This document shows positions 43,426 to 51,926 of a DNA stretch of 64,000 nt, piece by piece. The stretch covers positions 1 through 64,000 of the forward strand of contig CBIHON010000009.1 in assembly GCA_966211965.1 (NCBI GenBank), written 5' to 3'. Made by a program: the position numbers and the translations under genes. The notes beneath the pieces were generated by a model. It worked only from the letters and a program-made list of their open reading frames with translations, made no database searches and was not told the origin of the DNA. Positions within the stretch are counted from its first letter, which is position 1. Each line of letters starts with the position of its first letter. Origin of the DNA: CBIHON01 sp966211965. Lineage in GTDB: Bacteria > Pseudomonadota > Gammaproteobacteria > Burkholderiales > Burkholderiaceae_D.

Positions 43426-43584
43426 TAGAGCCTGTTATGAACTCAAGCAGGGGCTGCCCGAAGGGTTCGAGCGAGAAGGGCGCATCGCTGCGTTGCGGCG
43501 CTGGCCCCGGGCGGCGCGGCGCGCCTTGCGCTGCCTCCCTTCTCGCTCGAACGCGACCCCTGCTTGAGTTCATAACAGGCTCTA
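43426..43584. repeat. 159-bp palindromic element
   Basis: The outer 28 bases (43426-43453) are perfectly complementary to 43557-43584; a second stem of 15 bases (43466-43480 with 43537-43551) lies inside, leaving a very GC-rich loop of about 56 bases. The whole can fold into one long hairpin. It lies between the methyltransferase stop and the carrier-protein start in the minus-strand gene run. Its outer arm recurs at 35-52. It encodes no transposase, so it is REP- or MITE-like. Confidence 0.85.
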
Positions 43585-43622
43585 GGGAAGCACGATCAGG
43601 CCGTGCCCCTGCAAAATCCATG

Positions 43623-44708
43623 TCACCGAAACCTGACGAACAACGCCTTGCCGCATACGAAAGCACACTCGATCCGATCTCGCTGATCGCGCAGCAAATC
43701 ATTACCCACTCGATACGGCCCGTCGCCATGCGCCCAGATATAGTCGTCGAGAATCAGCCACGCCCCTGGCAGCATCCTGCCCAGCCAGAGTTCGCAATCC
43801 TTCCTGACGCAGTCGTAGTCATGGTTGCCGTCGATATGGATCACTGCAATCCGTCCGGCGTATTCAATCCGCTGTCCGAGCGCAGACGAAATCGCCTCGC
43901 CATCGGCATAGATCTTGAAGGCCTGTTCCGACGGCCGCCGCAGATGAGCATGGTCATCGGCACGGAACGGGACCATGTTCACGAAAAAACCTTCGCTCAA
44001 CACTTCGAAATCCCATTCGCCCACCAAGGCCTGAAACGAATCCGGCGACTGACGCTGGATCGCGTTGTCCGCCACCCAGGGATCGACCGTCAACACCGGA
44101 CCGATCCGATAGCGCCAGGCCAGGTACAGCAGCACGAAGGCCGATCTTCCCATCAACGAACCGATTTCAACCACGTCCCCCGCCGGCGCGCCGGCAGCAA
44201 TCCCCATCATGGCTGCCACCTTGTCGTCGTTCGACTCGCCATAGATCAGCGCTGCCTGCTTCAGGATGCCGGCCACTTCAAGCATTGACAGGGCGGGAGA
44301 AGCCTCCGCGCAAAGCGCCACGAACGGCTGCAGCCGCCCTGCCCGCGTCATCAGTTGGCGATGTTGCTCGACCTGTTGCCGGATCGGCGACTGGCCGATC
44401 ATTTCAATCTCTAGGCAGTGCGCGGCAATGAAACGCCGCATGAAGTCATGCACGCTGGCGACCGGGCAGTAGATGCGGCCGATTGCATGCGCCGAGGCCA
44501 TCGACAAAAACCGCTGCGGAAAATCATCGTCGTAAATCGACGGCAGGCGATGCAGCTCGCCCCATTCGGCGGCGATCTCGGTGCTTGCCACCGAGGCCGC
44601 ACAAACCACGTGCTCTCCGCGCTGCCGTGCCGCGCTCAAGTACTCCACCGCCGCCTGGTTCACGGCGGGAAATACCAGCGTCGCGCTTGCGTCTTTCGGG
44701 TTGTTCAT
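43623..44708 (-). CDS. Class I SAM-dependent methyltransferase
   Basis: The 361-residue protein has an N-terminal domain of about 130 residues (PAVNQAAVEYLSAARQRGEH start) and a Rossmann methyltransferase domain with VVEIGSLMGRSAFVLLYLAW (SAM loop), VLTVDPW, VIHIDGNHDYDCVRKD and WLILDDYIWAHGDGP. The HIDGxHxYxxVxxD motif places it with Methyltransf_24-type enzymes that modify sugars or glycans. The N-terminal part resembles a nucleotide-processing or PIG-L-like fold only loosely. It starts 13 bp after the next methyltransferase gene. Confidence 0.8.
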   Translation of the reverse strand: MNNPKDASATLVFPAVNQAAVEYLSAARQRGEHVVCAASVASTEIAAEWGELHRLPSIYDDDFPQRFLSMASAHAIGRIYCPVASVHDFMRRFIAAHCLEIEMIGQSPIRQQVEQHRQLMTRAGRLQPFVALCAEASPALSMLEVAGILKQAALIYGESNDDKVAAMMGIAAGAPAGDVVEIGSLMGRSAFVLLYLAWRYRIGPVLTVDPWVADNAIQRQSPDSFQALVGEWDFEVLSEGFFVNMVPFRADDHAHLRRPSEQAFKIYADGEAISSALGQRIEYAGRIAVIHIDGNHDYDCVRKDCELWLGRMLPGAWLILDDYIWAHGDGPYRVGNDLLRDQRDRIECAFVCGKALFVRFR

Positions 44709-44721
44709 GAGAGACCGCTCT

Positions 44722-45738
44722 TCAATCCTTCAGTCCGATATCACGCCGGGCCGCCTCGCGCACCACGTCGTCAAGCCACTGGTGCATGCTCTTGCCGGTC
44801 CTGGCCCGCGCCTCGTAGGCCAGGCGCTTGGCCTCGGGCGTCACCCCCTCGAGCTGGCCGTGATAACGCGTGCGGTGGGTACCGCCGCGTGCGCCGGGAA
44901 TCGGGAAATCGAGATCCGCCTTCGGTTCGCCTTCCCCCACGACGAAATCGATCACGTAAAAGACCCCGCCGATAATCCATTCCAGCCGAGTCTTGCGCGC
45001 CTCGACCGGCAGCTTGTCCAGCGGCAGCGGATACACGAATTCAGGATTGGAATTCATCAGAATTTTGCCGAACTCGGTTTCGCGCAACCAGGGCGGCATG
45101 CTCTCATCGCCGACCACCACCTTGCCGCCGGGCTTGGTGACGCGCGCCATTTCGGCGAAAGCGCGCTTGATGTCGCCGAAGGCATTGATGCCGCCGAAAT
45201 GAAAGCAGGCGTCGAAACTGTTTTCAGCAAAAGGAAGATAGTAACCATTGGCGAGCGCGGGCTCGACACGCGCGGAAACGCCATGCATGCGCTCGACGTT
45301 TTTGGCAAGAAAGGAAGGCGAGAGATCCTGGATATAGAGGCGGCCATCGGCGCCCAAGCGTCGCGCGATGATCTCCGAATCGCGTCCGGTTCCGGCACCA
45401 GTCTCCAGTATCACCGAACCGGGACGCAGATCGAGTTTGTCGATCATGGCATTGCGCACCGCCTGCTCGTCTTCGCCATAGGTACTGAAAGTCAAGGGCA
45501 GATAGCGGTCGTACGCATCGGCGCGCTCCTCGTATTGCTGCAAGGCCTTGCGGTCCACCATCGGCAGTTCAAATGGATAGACCAGATCGGGGATGCCATT
45601 GCGGATTTCGAAACGATGGCCGGATGGGCTGTGCAGCACACCCGAGACGATTTCGTCTGCGTCCCGAATCTCCTCCTCCAGGGTCAAAGGTTCCAGCGTG
45701 ACTGGATCGACATAAAACTTTTCTTCTCCGGAGCGCAT
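44722..45738 (-). CDS. SAM-dependent methyltransferase with Trm112-like N-terminus
   Basis: The 338-residue protein begins with a short Trm112/UPF0434-like segment (FYVDPVTLEPL, FEIRNGIPDLVYP) and continues with a UbiE-like methyltransferase domain: GSVILETGAGTGRDSEIIAR, DLSPSFLAKNVERM, DACFHFGGINAFGD and VTKPGGKVVVGDE. ATG 45738 has GGGAGG upstream. The longer frame to 45867 crosses the palindrome at 45774-45891 and is rejected. It probably methylates the island's sugar product; the target is unknown. Confidence 0.85.
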   Translation of the reverse strand: MRSGEEKFYVDPVTLEPLTLEEEIRDADEIVSGVLHSPSGHRFEIRNGIPDLVYPFELPMVDRKALQQYEERADAYDRYLPLTFSTYGEDEQAVRNAMIDKLDLRPGSVILETGAGTGRDSEIIARRLGADGRLYIQDLSPSFLAKNVERMHGVSARVEPALANGYYLPFAENSFDACFHFGGINAFGDIKRAFAEMARVTKPGGKVVVGDESMPPWLRETEFGKILMNSNPEFVYPLPLDKLPVEARKTRLEWIIGGVFYVIDFVVGEGEPKADLDFPIPGARGGTHRTRYHGQLEGVTPEAKRLAYEARARTGKSMHQWLDDVVREAARRDIGLKD

Positions 45739-45773
45739 GCTCCCTCCCGGGCTAGGTAAGCGTTGGAAATTAC

Positions 45774-45891
45774 GGGGGCCTCTAAAAATTACCAAAATTG
45801 CCCAAGGTCGGGCCGAGGAGCGGATGTGTACAGGTACATTGAGCACCGCAGACCCGGGATTGGGCAATTTTGGTAATTTTTAGAGGCCCCC
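45774..45891. repeat. Palindrome E1 with conserved loop
   Basis: A perfect 31-bp stem (45774-45804 with 45861-45891) encloses a 56-base loop containing GGCCGAGGAGCGGATGTGTA and GAGCACCG. The loop matches the loop of the element at 59515-59635 while the stems are unrelated. It lies between two divergent genes, where a terminator is not expected. Confidence 0.9.
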
Positions 45892-46044
45892 TTAAGTGTG
45901 GGTTCTGCGCAGTGTGCCAATATAAACGCCGGTCGTAAAGCGAAGTTCTTTCGCAAAGAGCGCGGGAATCGTCTTGTAAGCCCTCCGGCTTGACCGTAAG
46001 ATACGCAGGCGCGCTTTGGCCGGCATGAACAAAGGACAGCACCA

Positions 46045-46755
46045 ATGAAGCCCCTCATTATTTTCGGCCTCGGCAAGATAGCCGATGTCGCTTACCACCA
46101 TATCGTCCGCGACAAGGCGTATCAGGTCGTGGCATTCACCTGCGACAGCAAGTGGCTGCCTGCCTCCAGCGAACCGGATCGCACGCATCTCGGCCATCCG
46201 GTGGTGCCGTTCGAAGACATCGAACGCCGCTACCCGCCCGAATCCGTCTCCATGTTCGTCGCCATCGGCTATCACGAGCTCAACGCCGTCCGCGCCATGA
46301 AGTGCGAAGAGGCCAAGGCAAAAGGCTATACCCTGATCAGCTACATCAGCCCGCGCGCCGATCACGGTCAATGGCTGGACGCAGGGGAAAACTGCCTGAT
46401 CCTCGACGGCGTCGGCATCCAGCCGGGTGTCAAAATCGGCAACAACGTATCCCTGTGGAACAACGTACTGATCGGCCACCATTCCATCATCCATGATCAT
46501 TGCTGGATCGCTGCCGGCGCGACGCTGGGCGGCGTGGTCACGCTGGGCGCCCGCTCCTTCGTGGGTCTCAATGCCACCATCGGCGGCGAGTTGTCGATCG
46601 GCGCGGATTGCTTTCTGGGAGCCGCTACCCTGGTCGTCAAAAGCGCGCCGCCGCGCAGCGTGTTCATTGCGCCCGGCACCGATAAATTCCGGCTCGAAAG
46701 CGACGCCTTCATCAGGATGACGCGGCTGCCAGCGCTGGACGCAAGCAAGGCTTGA
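46045..46755 (+). CDS. NeuD/PglD-like sugar O- or N-acyltransferase
   Basis: This 236-residue protein has an N-terminal Rossmann-like domain (LIIFGLGKIADVAYHHIVRD) of the PglD/NeuD type and a C-terminal left-handed beta-helix of hexapeptide repeats (VGIQPGVKIGNNVSLWNNVL, IAAGATLGGVVTLGARSFVG). The likely catalytic His is in LIGHHSIIHDHCWIAAG. PglD uses acetyl-CoA to N-acetylate UDP-4-amino-sugars; an aminotransferase that could make such a substrate is encoded at 50787-51926. ATG 46045 has AAGGA upstream. It begins a three-gene plus-strand run. Confidence 0.85.
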   Translation: MKPLIIFGLGKIADVAYHHIVRDKAYQVVAFTCDSKWLPASSEPDRTHLGHPVVPFEDIERRYPPESVSMFVAIGYHELNAVRAMKCEEAKAKGYTLISYISPRADHGQWLDAGENCLILDGVGIQPGVKIGNNVSLWNNVLIGHHSIIHDHCWIAAGATLGGVVTLGARSFVGLNATIGGELSIGADCFLGAATLVVKSAPPRSVFIAPGTDKFRLESDAFIRMTRLPALDASKA

Positions 46756-46766
46756 AAGGCGGCCGC

Positions 46767-47720
46767 ATGTTTTCATGGAAAAAACTCGGCAACGTATTCA
46801 ATCCAACAATCGGCAAACCGAGACCATGGATGCAGGAGTATGCGCAATGCCCTACTCCGTTCATCCTGAATGACAAGGTGTTGCGGGTCTATATCGCCTG
46901 CCGGCCGCAGCGCGGCTCCGATCTGCAATACGTCTCGTATCCCGGCTACGTCGATCTGGCGCGCGACGAACTCACGCGTGTCGTGGGAATATCCGAAGAG
47001 CCGCTGATGCCGCTGGGGAATCCAGGCGCCTTCGACGAGTTCGGGATCATGCCTAGCAGCTTCGTACGAAAAGGCGATGACATCTATGCCTACTATTCCG
47101 GCTGGACCCGCATGCAATCCGTGCCCTACACCCTGGCGATCGGTCTGGCGATCAGCCGCGACGGCGGGTACAGCTTTGAAAAAGCCGGCGAGGGGCCTGT
47201 CCTGGGAACAAGCCTGAACGAACCCTATTTCGTTACCGGCCCGATCGTGCGGGTATTCGGCGACCAGTGGCACATGTGGTACCTGAGCGGACGCAAATGG
47301 CTGTTCGAAGAGGGAAAACACGAACCCGTCTACCAGGTCGCCCATGCCACATCGAGCGACGGCATCAGGTGGAAGCGGGAGGGTCTCCCTATCGTTCCGG
47401 TCTTGTCGGAAAACGAATGCCAGGACATTTTCGCGCCGTTTTTTCTCGATGGAAAATGGCATGCCGTCTTCGCCTGGCGCAAGCCGTCTGCTGCGGACGG
47501 CGCCTATCGCCTGGGTTACGCATTGTCCGATGATCGGATGATCTGGAGCCGGAACGATGCGCAGGCCGGGATCGAACTCTCTGCAACCGGTTGGGACTCG
47601 CAGATGATGTGCTACCCGCAGATCATCGAACTGGATGGGCGCATCCTCATGTTCTATTGCGGAAACGGATTCGGGCGCGAAGGTTTTGGCATCGCGGAAC
47701 TGACAGGCCATTCAGCGTGA
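46767..47720 (+). CDS. Five-bladed beta-propeller, GH43-like protein A
   Basis: The 317-residue protein has repeated blades with W-x-M-W-Y and S-x-D-G motifs (LAISRDGGYSFEKAG, DQWHMWYLSGRKW, ATSSDGIRWKREG, YALSDDRMIWSRND). This is the fold of GH43/GH130-type and related inactive proteins. It may bind or trim a sugar; catalytic acids cannot be assigned. No signal peptide, so cytoplasmic. The C-terminal GNGFGREGFGIAEL matches GNEFGRYGFGLAVL of the paralogue at 48847-49806. ATG 46767 has AAGG upstream; the TTG at 46752 is rejected. Confidence 0.8.
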   Translation: MFSWKKLGNVFNPTIGKPRPWMQEYAQCPTPFILNDKVLRVYIACRPQRGSDLQYVSYPGYVDLARDELTRVVGISEEPLMPLGNPGAFDEFGIMPSSFVRKGDDIYAYYSGWTRMQSVPYTLAIGLAISRDGGYSFEKAGEGPVLGTSLNEPYFVTGPIVRVFGDQWHMWYLSGRKWLFEEGKHEPVYQVAHATSSDGIRWKREGLPIVPVLSENECQDIFAPFFLDGKWHAVFAWRKPSAADGAYRLGYALSDDRMIWSRNDAQAGIELSATGWDSQMMCYPQIIELDGRILMFYCGNGFGREGFGIAELTGHSA

Positions 47721-47728
47721 CGAACCGG

Positions 47729-48880
47729 ATGCCACCCATGTCGATCATCGATCACATCGCCACCGAGACATCCAACAGGCAACGCACCCTGCTGAATCGT
47801 CTCCGGCATTCGGAAAAGCCGGTGATCATTTACGGCGCCGGCGTCTACGCTTACGTGCTGAAGCGTTTTCTTGCCGCCAATGGCATCGCCGTTGCCGCCG
47901 TGATGGTAGACGCGGCCTATCGATCCGCAGATGCATTCATGGGCATGAAGCCGGTCACGACGGAAGAGATGGCCGGCCGGCTTGCCGATTTCCATATAGT
48001 CGTCGGCATCACCAATTACCCGCCCTTCATCGGCAAGTTGGCCGGCCTCGGCGCGACAGAAATTCATGTCATCGACATCCCGGATTATCTCAATATGCCG
48101 CACGGTTTCATGGATCTGGACTTCGTAAAACAGCACAGCAGCCGGTTCGAGCAGGCGGCGGCGCTGTTTGCCGACGATCTCTCGCGCCAAATCTATATCG
48201 CGGCGATCAACACCAAGATCAACGAGAATCTCGACTACATCAAACCATATGTCCGCCTGGATAATCTCTACTTCCCATCGGCCGAATTTCCTCTGCGCGA
48301 AAATGAAACCCTATTGGATGTCGGCGGCTTCACCGGCGATACGGTACGCGAATTCCATGGCATCACCAAAGGCCGGTACAAGCAGATCATCTCGCTCGAA
48401 CCCGGCGCGGAAAACTTTGGAAAACTGCTGGCAACGATCGAAACGCTTGGCCTCGCAAAAGTCCTGCCTCTGCCAATTGGCGCCTGGGACGAGCGGACGA
48501 CGCTAAGGTTTACGACCAAGGAAATGCACATCGACAACCAGATCACCGAGGATGGCTTGCAGCAGATTGAAGTCGATACGATCGATGCGATCGTGAGCCG
48601 GGTCGGATGTCCGGTAAGCTTGATCAAGCTGGATATCAACGGCGCCGAGTATCGTGCGCTTGCCGGCGCACGGGAAACCATACGCAAGCATCGCCCGCGC
48701 ATTGTCGTCAGGCTGCACGCGAAGGAGGATTTCTTCCGTCTGCCGCTCCTGTTGAATGAGACCGCACCCGACATGAAACTCTATCTCAGGCAACGCAACT
48801 TCATGTCGATGATGGTGGTGCTATATGGCGTGTTCGATCAAGACGATCAAGATTCGAGCACCGCGAGTCCAAAGCCGTAG
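47729..48880 (+). CDS. FkbM-family methyltransferase
   Basis: The 383-residue protein has an N-terminal Rossmann-like domain (EKPVIIYGAGVYAYVLKRFL, the form seen in sugar-modifying fusion proteins) and a C-terminal FkbM methyltransferase domain with ETLLDVGGFTGDTVREF (SAM loop), ISLEPGAENFGKL, TIDAIVSRVGCPVSLIKLDI and NGAEYRALAGA. FkbM enzymes O-methylate sugars or polyketides. Its 3' end overlaps the convergent gene at 48847 by 34 bp. The start could be ATG 47729, ATG 47738 or GTG 47717; none has a clear ribosome-binding site. Confidence 0.88.
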   Translation: MPPMSIIDHIATETSNRQRTLLNRLRHSEKPVIIYGAGVYAYVLKRFLAANGIAVAAVMVDAAYRSADAFMGMKPVTTEEMAGRLADFHIVVGITNYPPFIGKLAGLGATEIHVIDIPDYLNMPHGFMDLDFVKQHSSRFEQAAALFADDLSRQIYIAAINTKINENLDYIKPYVRLDNLYFPSAEFPLRENETLLDVGGFTGDTVREFHGITKGRYKQIISLEPGAENFGKLLATIETLGLAKVLPLPIGAWDERTTLRFTTKEMHIDNQITEDGLQQIEVDTIDAIVSRVGCPVSLIKLDINGAEYRALAGARETIRKHRPRIVVRLHAKEDFFRLPLLLNETAPDMKLYLRQRNFMSMMVVLYGVFDQDDQDSSTASPKP

Positions 48881-49806
48881 CGCCCGAACTCGTTTCCGTT
48901 GTATAGCATGTACACCCGGCCATCGCACTCGAACACATGCGGATAGCACAGCATGCCGGAATCCCAATCCGCATCGCTCACATCGATATGCATCTGCTCA
49001 TCGTCCCGGGTCCAATCGACAAGATCGTCCGAGCAGGCGTGACCTATGCGATAGCCCCGATCCCGATTGTTGCGGAAGTCATGAGAATGCCGGTAGCAGA
49101 AAAACATATGATGCCGGCCGGCGATCTCGATCACCGTGGGAAGCGCCTGGCACTCATCAACACCCAGCCGGCACGCGATGATTTGGCGCCCTTCTTCCTT
49201 GACCCATTCGAAGCCGTCGCTTGAAGTGGCATGCCCGATCTTATAGATCCGGTCCGGCAGGGCATCGTCGGCGATTTTTTTCCAGCCGGCGCCGAAGATG
49301 TACCACATATGAAATGTGTTCCCATGAACCTGCACGAAAGGATCGGCAACCAGGCAAGGCTCGTGCAAGGATGCAGTCAGCACCGGTCCGTCTCCGGCTC
49401 GCTGAAAGGTGCGGCCTTCGTCGCGGCTGATCGCGAGACCGATTGCGCTATCCACCGGCACGGAAACTCTTCGGTTCACGCCGCAGGTATAGCCGTAAAT
49501 CAGATCGCCGTACCGCAGCACGTTCATCGGAAAAATGCCGTGCTCATCGAAACAACCGCGCTTGCCGAGCTCGATGACGGTATGTGCCGACACTGCAATG
49601 ATGTCGCGAAAATTCTTTTTCATATCGACATAGGCGATATGGCTCAAGTATTTTCCGGTACTCGCCTCCAGAGAGCGCGTGGAAAAATAAATCCTCGCGA
49701 AGTCATCGAACAGAATCACCTGCGGCGACTGCGCGAATTGCGTGCAACCGTTCGCCAGCTTGAATTGCGTGGGATCGAAAATCTTCCCGAGTTTTCTCCA
49801 TTTCAT
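48847..49806 (-). CDS. Five-bladed beta-propeller, GH43-like protein B
   Basis: This 319-residue protein is a paralogue of the one at 46767-47720: both start (M)xWxKLGxxFxP and both have LAISRDxGxxFxxAGxGPVL, NTFHMWYIFGAGWKK-like and ATSSDGxxWxxEG blades. It is on the opposite strand and follows the WbqC-family gene. The ribosome-binding site (AGG 9 bases before ATG 49806) is part of the inverted-repeat element at 49811-50048. Function unknown; sugar binding or cleavage is inferred from the fold. Confidence 0.8.
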   Translation of the reverse strand: MKWRKLGKIFDPTQFKLANGCTQFAQSPQVILFDDFARIYFSTRSLEASTGKYLSHIAYVDMKKNFRDIIAVSAHTVIELGKRGCFDEHGIFPMNVLRYGDLIYGYTCGVNRRVSVPVDSAIGLAISRDEGRTFQRAGDGPVLTASLHEPCLVADPFVQVHGNTFHMWYIFGAGWKKIADDALPDRIYKIGHATSSDGFEWVKEEGRQIIACRLGVDECQALPTVIEIAGRHHMFFCYRHSHDFRNNRDRGYRIGHACSDDLVDWTRDDEQMHIDVSDADWDSGMLCYPHVFECDGRVYMLYNGNEFGRYGFGLAVLES

Positions 49807-49810
49807 GTTC

Positions 49811-50048
49811 AACCTAGATTCCTCAGTTGGACAGGTGCGAGTGTGCATTTTTCCGCCCCTCTGGCAAGGCGCGACGACGACACAGACTGCATTCTGTTAG
49901 GAGAAGCAACGCGGCCAGAGGGGCGGAAAAGTGTGCAATCGCGCCTGTAGCGCTCTCACCCAAACGGTGAGCGTTGCCGAAGCATTGAAAGTGAACGTTC
50001 ATGCGGCTTTCCAGGCTAATGTAAGCGGTCAACTGAGGAATCTAGGTT
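49811..50048. mobile_element. MITE-like element, 238 bp
   Basis: Perfect 19-bp inverted repeats (49811-49829 and 50030-50048; AACCTAGATTCCTCAGTTG) bound the segment. Inside, a 35-base imperfect stem (49831-49865 with 49914-49948) around a 48-base loop makes a second, nested palindrome containing CCGCCCCTCTGGC. It has no transposase. It fills the gap between two genes: the right end lies in the stop codon of the WbqC gene and the left end supplies the ribosome-binding region of the next gene. No target-site duplication is clear. Confidence 0.8.
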
Positions 50049-50746
50049 CATATCAATTCATAGCCCGACGCCAGGTACCGGGCGATCTCATCGGCTGTAT
50101 TGAACATCATCACATCGGCAATGGATAACCAGGGAATAAACGCATTTTCAAATTGCTTGTACTCGAAAGGACCTGGCTTGATGAAGTTCAACACAATGCC
50201 TTCATTCAGAAAATCTTCCTTGGAGTAGAGCTCCACGCCGCCGATCGGATTGATATACCCGCTTGCTCCTGCAGAGCGGCAAAGCGCTATTACCCTATCC
50301 TGTCCCTTCAGCGTGTGATCGATCGGAAATGAAGACGACACCTCGATGGGGGTATTGATCCCGAGATAAGTACATACCGAGACGATGGCATTTTGCAAAA
50401 ATCGGAACAGATTGCAGTCGTCATATCGCAAGACTGCCTCGATTACGGGAAACGCTTGACCGAAATATGGCGCCTTGTGATAGGCATCCATGAACTGCCG
50501 GCACAGCTTATCCCTGTTGAAACCGGCAGCCAATTCACGCTCGCGCACATCCAGAAAATCGGAACCCTTTTTCAAGGGAAGGGAAATCAAGGCTTCCTTG
50601 CCGTGATGAAGAATCCGGTTGCGATTGATCCAGCCTTTTTTCGTGTATTTGATATTGTCGTAGATGACGAAGCGGTCGACCGCGCGGATCAATTGAAAAT
50701 ATCCGATATACGGAAAAAAATACGGCTGCATGATCGCCAGTTTCAT
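50048..50746 (-). CDS. WbqC-family protein
   Basis: This 232-residue protein has the WbqC hallmarks: KLAIMQPYFFPYIGYFQLI start, DRFVIYDNIKYTKKGWINRN, GKEALISLPLKKG and INPIGGVELYSKEDF. WbqC proteins occur in O-antigen and 4-amino-sugar clusters and are suspected to attach amino acids or acyl groups to the amino sugar; the activity is not certain. It is 40 bp after the aminotransferase, supporting a linked role. ATG 50746 gives the conserved start; the ORF extends into the aminotransferase but that part is not conserved. Confidence 0.88.
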   Translation of the reverse strand: MKLAIMQPYFFPYIGYFQLIRAVDRFVIYDNIKYTKKGWINRNRILHHGKEALISLPLKKGSDFLDVRERELAAGFNRDKLCRQFMDAYHKAPYFGQAFPVIEAVLRYDDCNLFRFLQNAIVSVCTYLGINTPIEVSSSFPIDHTLKGQDRVIALCRSAGASGYINPIGGVELYSKEDFLNEGIVLNFIKPGPFEYKQFENAFIPWLSIADVMMFNTADEIARYLASGYELI

Positions 50747-50786
50747 GTTGTTGCGAGTCCCTTCAGGTGCGCCGCGAAGAGCCGGA

Positions 50787-51926
50787 TCAAGCAGCAATTC
50801 TGCCCTGCTCCTCCGCGATGATTTCAAGGATCAAATCGACCTGGTCATTCGACAGCACCGGATAGATCGGCAGGCAAATCACTTGCTCCGCCGCTTTCCG
50901 CGCCACCGGCAAATTCGAATGGGCCGCCGAAGGCATTCCGCGGTACATCGGAAAATCGCTGATCAAGGGATAAAAGTAGCGCCGCGCGAATATCTGGCGG
51001 TCTTGCAGCTTCCGGTAGAGCGCATCCCGGTTGAGGGGATAGTCCGCCTGCACCAGGATCGGGAAGTAGGCGTAATTGGCGACCTTCTCCTCGGTCTGCG
51101 GCATGCAGTGAATGCCCTTCACGCCCGCCAAGCCGGCCCGGTAGCGCGCATCGATGGCTTTGCGTTTTTCCAGCGCGGCATCGATGCCCTTCAACTGCAA
51201 CATGCCGAACGCCGCATTGATCTCGCTCATCTTGCCGTTGATGCCGGAGGCAACCACGGTCACTTCATCGACGAAACCGAAGTTTTTCAGATGATCGATG
51301 TGCTGCTTGGTCTTCTCGTTCGGGCAAACGATGGCTCCGCCTTCGAACGTGTTGAAGACCTTGGTGGCATGGAAGCTGAGCATGGACAAGTCGCCGTGAT
51401 TGAGCACGCTGCCGCCGCCGCATTGCACGCCGAATGCATGCGCCGCGTCGTAAATCAATTTGAGGCCGTAGTTGTCGGCGATTTTCTGGATCCGCTCCAC
51501 GTCACAGGGATGGCCGTAACAATGCACCGGCATGATGGCCGTGGTCTGTGGGGTGATAGCGGCCTCGATCTTGTCCGGATCGAGATTGAAGGACACCGGA
51601 TCGATGTCCACGAACACCGGTTTGATGCCGTTCCACAAAAGCGAATGCGCAGTGGCGACGAAGGAATACGGCGTAGTGATGACCTCGCCCGTGATGCGCA
51701 ATGCCTGCAGGGCGGTGATCAACGCCAGGGTGCCGTTTGCGAACAGGGAGATGTGCTTGACGCCCAGGTACTCGCACAATGCCTGCTCGAATTGCTGGTG
51801 AAACGGCCCGGCGTTGGTCAGCCATTTGTTGGTCCAGATTTGTTCCAAGTAGGGGATGAATTCTTCCAGCGGCGGCAGCAAAGGCTGGGTGACATAAATC
51901 GGCGGGGCCTTGCTTGGCTCAGTCAT
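50787..51926 (-). CDS. DegT/DnrJ/EryC1-type sugar aminotransferase
   Basis: The 379-residue PLP enzyme has the Asp of YDAAHAFGV (D160), the PLP lysine K189 in SFHATKVFNTFEGG and the GINGKMSEINAAFG segment. These are features of VioA, PseC and WecE-type enzymes that transfer an amino group to a nucleotide 4-keto-sugar. With the PglD-like transferase it could make a 4-acylamido-4,6-dideoxy sugar. No dehydratase or thymidylyltransferase is in the window, so the keto-sugar must come from elsewhere. ATG 51926 has AAGGA upstream and overlaps the next gene by 4 bp. Confidence 0.93.
   Translation of the reverse strand: MTEPSKAPPIYVTQPLLPPLEEFIPYLEQIWTNKWLTNAGPFHQQFEQALCEYLGVKHISLFANGTLALITALQALRITGEVITTPYSFVATAHSLLWNGIKPVFVDIDPVSFNLDPDKIEAAITPQTTAIMPVHCYGHPCDVERIQKIADNYGLKLIYDAAHAFGVQCGGGSVLNHGDLSMLSFHATKVFNTFEGGAIVCPNEKTKQHIDHLKNFGFVDEVTVVASGINGKMSEINAAFGMLQLKGIDAALEKRKAIDARYRAGLAGVKGIHCMPQTEEKVANYAYFPILVQADYPLNRDALYRKLQDRQIFARRYFYPLISDFPMYRGMPSAAHSNLPVARKAAEQVICLPIYPVLSNDQVDLILEIIAEEQGRIAA

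Noticed and set aside
43437..44288. 283-codon plus-strand frame starting in the palindrome
   Set aside because: Its first 50 codons are palindrome sequence and the rest is antisense to the methyltransferase.
44581..45759. 392-codon plus-strand frame opposite the methyltransferase genes
   Set aside because: Low-quality composition and overlaps two well-supported genes on the other strand.
45774..45891. E1 as an ordinary transcription terminator
   Set aside because: It lies upstream of two divergent genes with no transcript ending there, and its loop is conserved with E2.
49823..50032. 69-codon minus-strand frame in the MITE-like element
   Set aside because: It is built from the two arms of the nested palindrome and has no ribosome-binding site.
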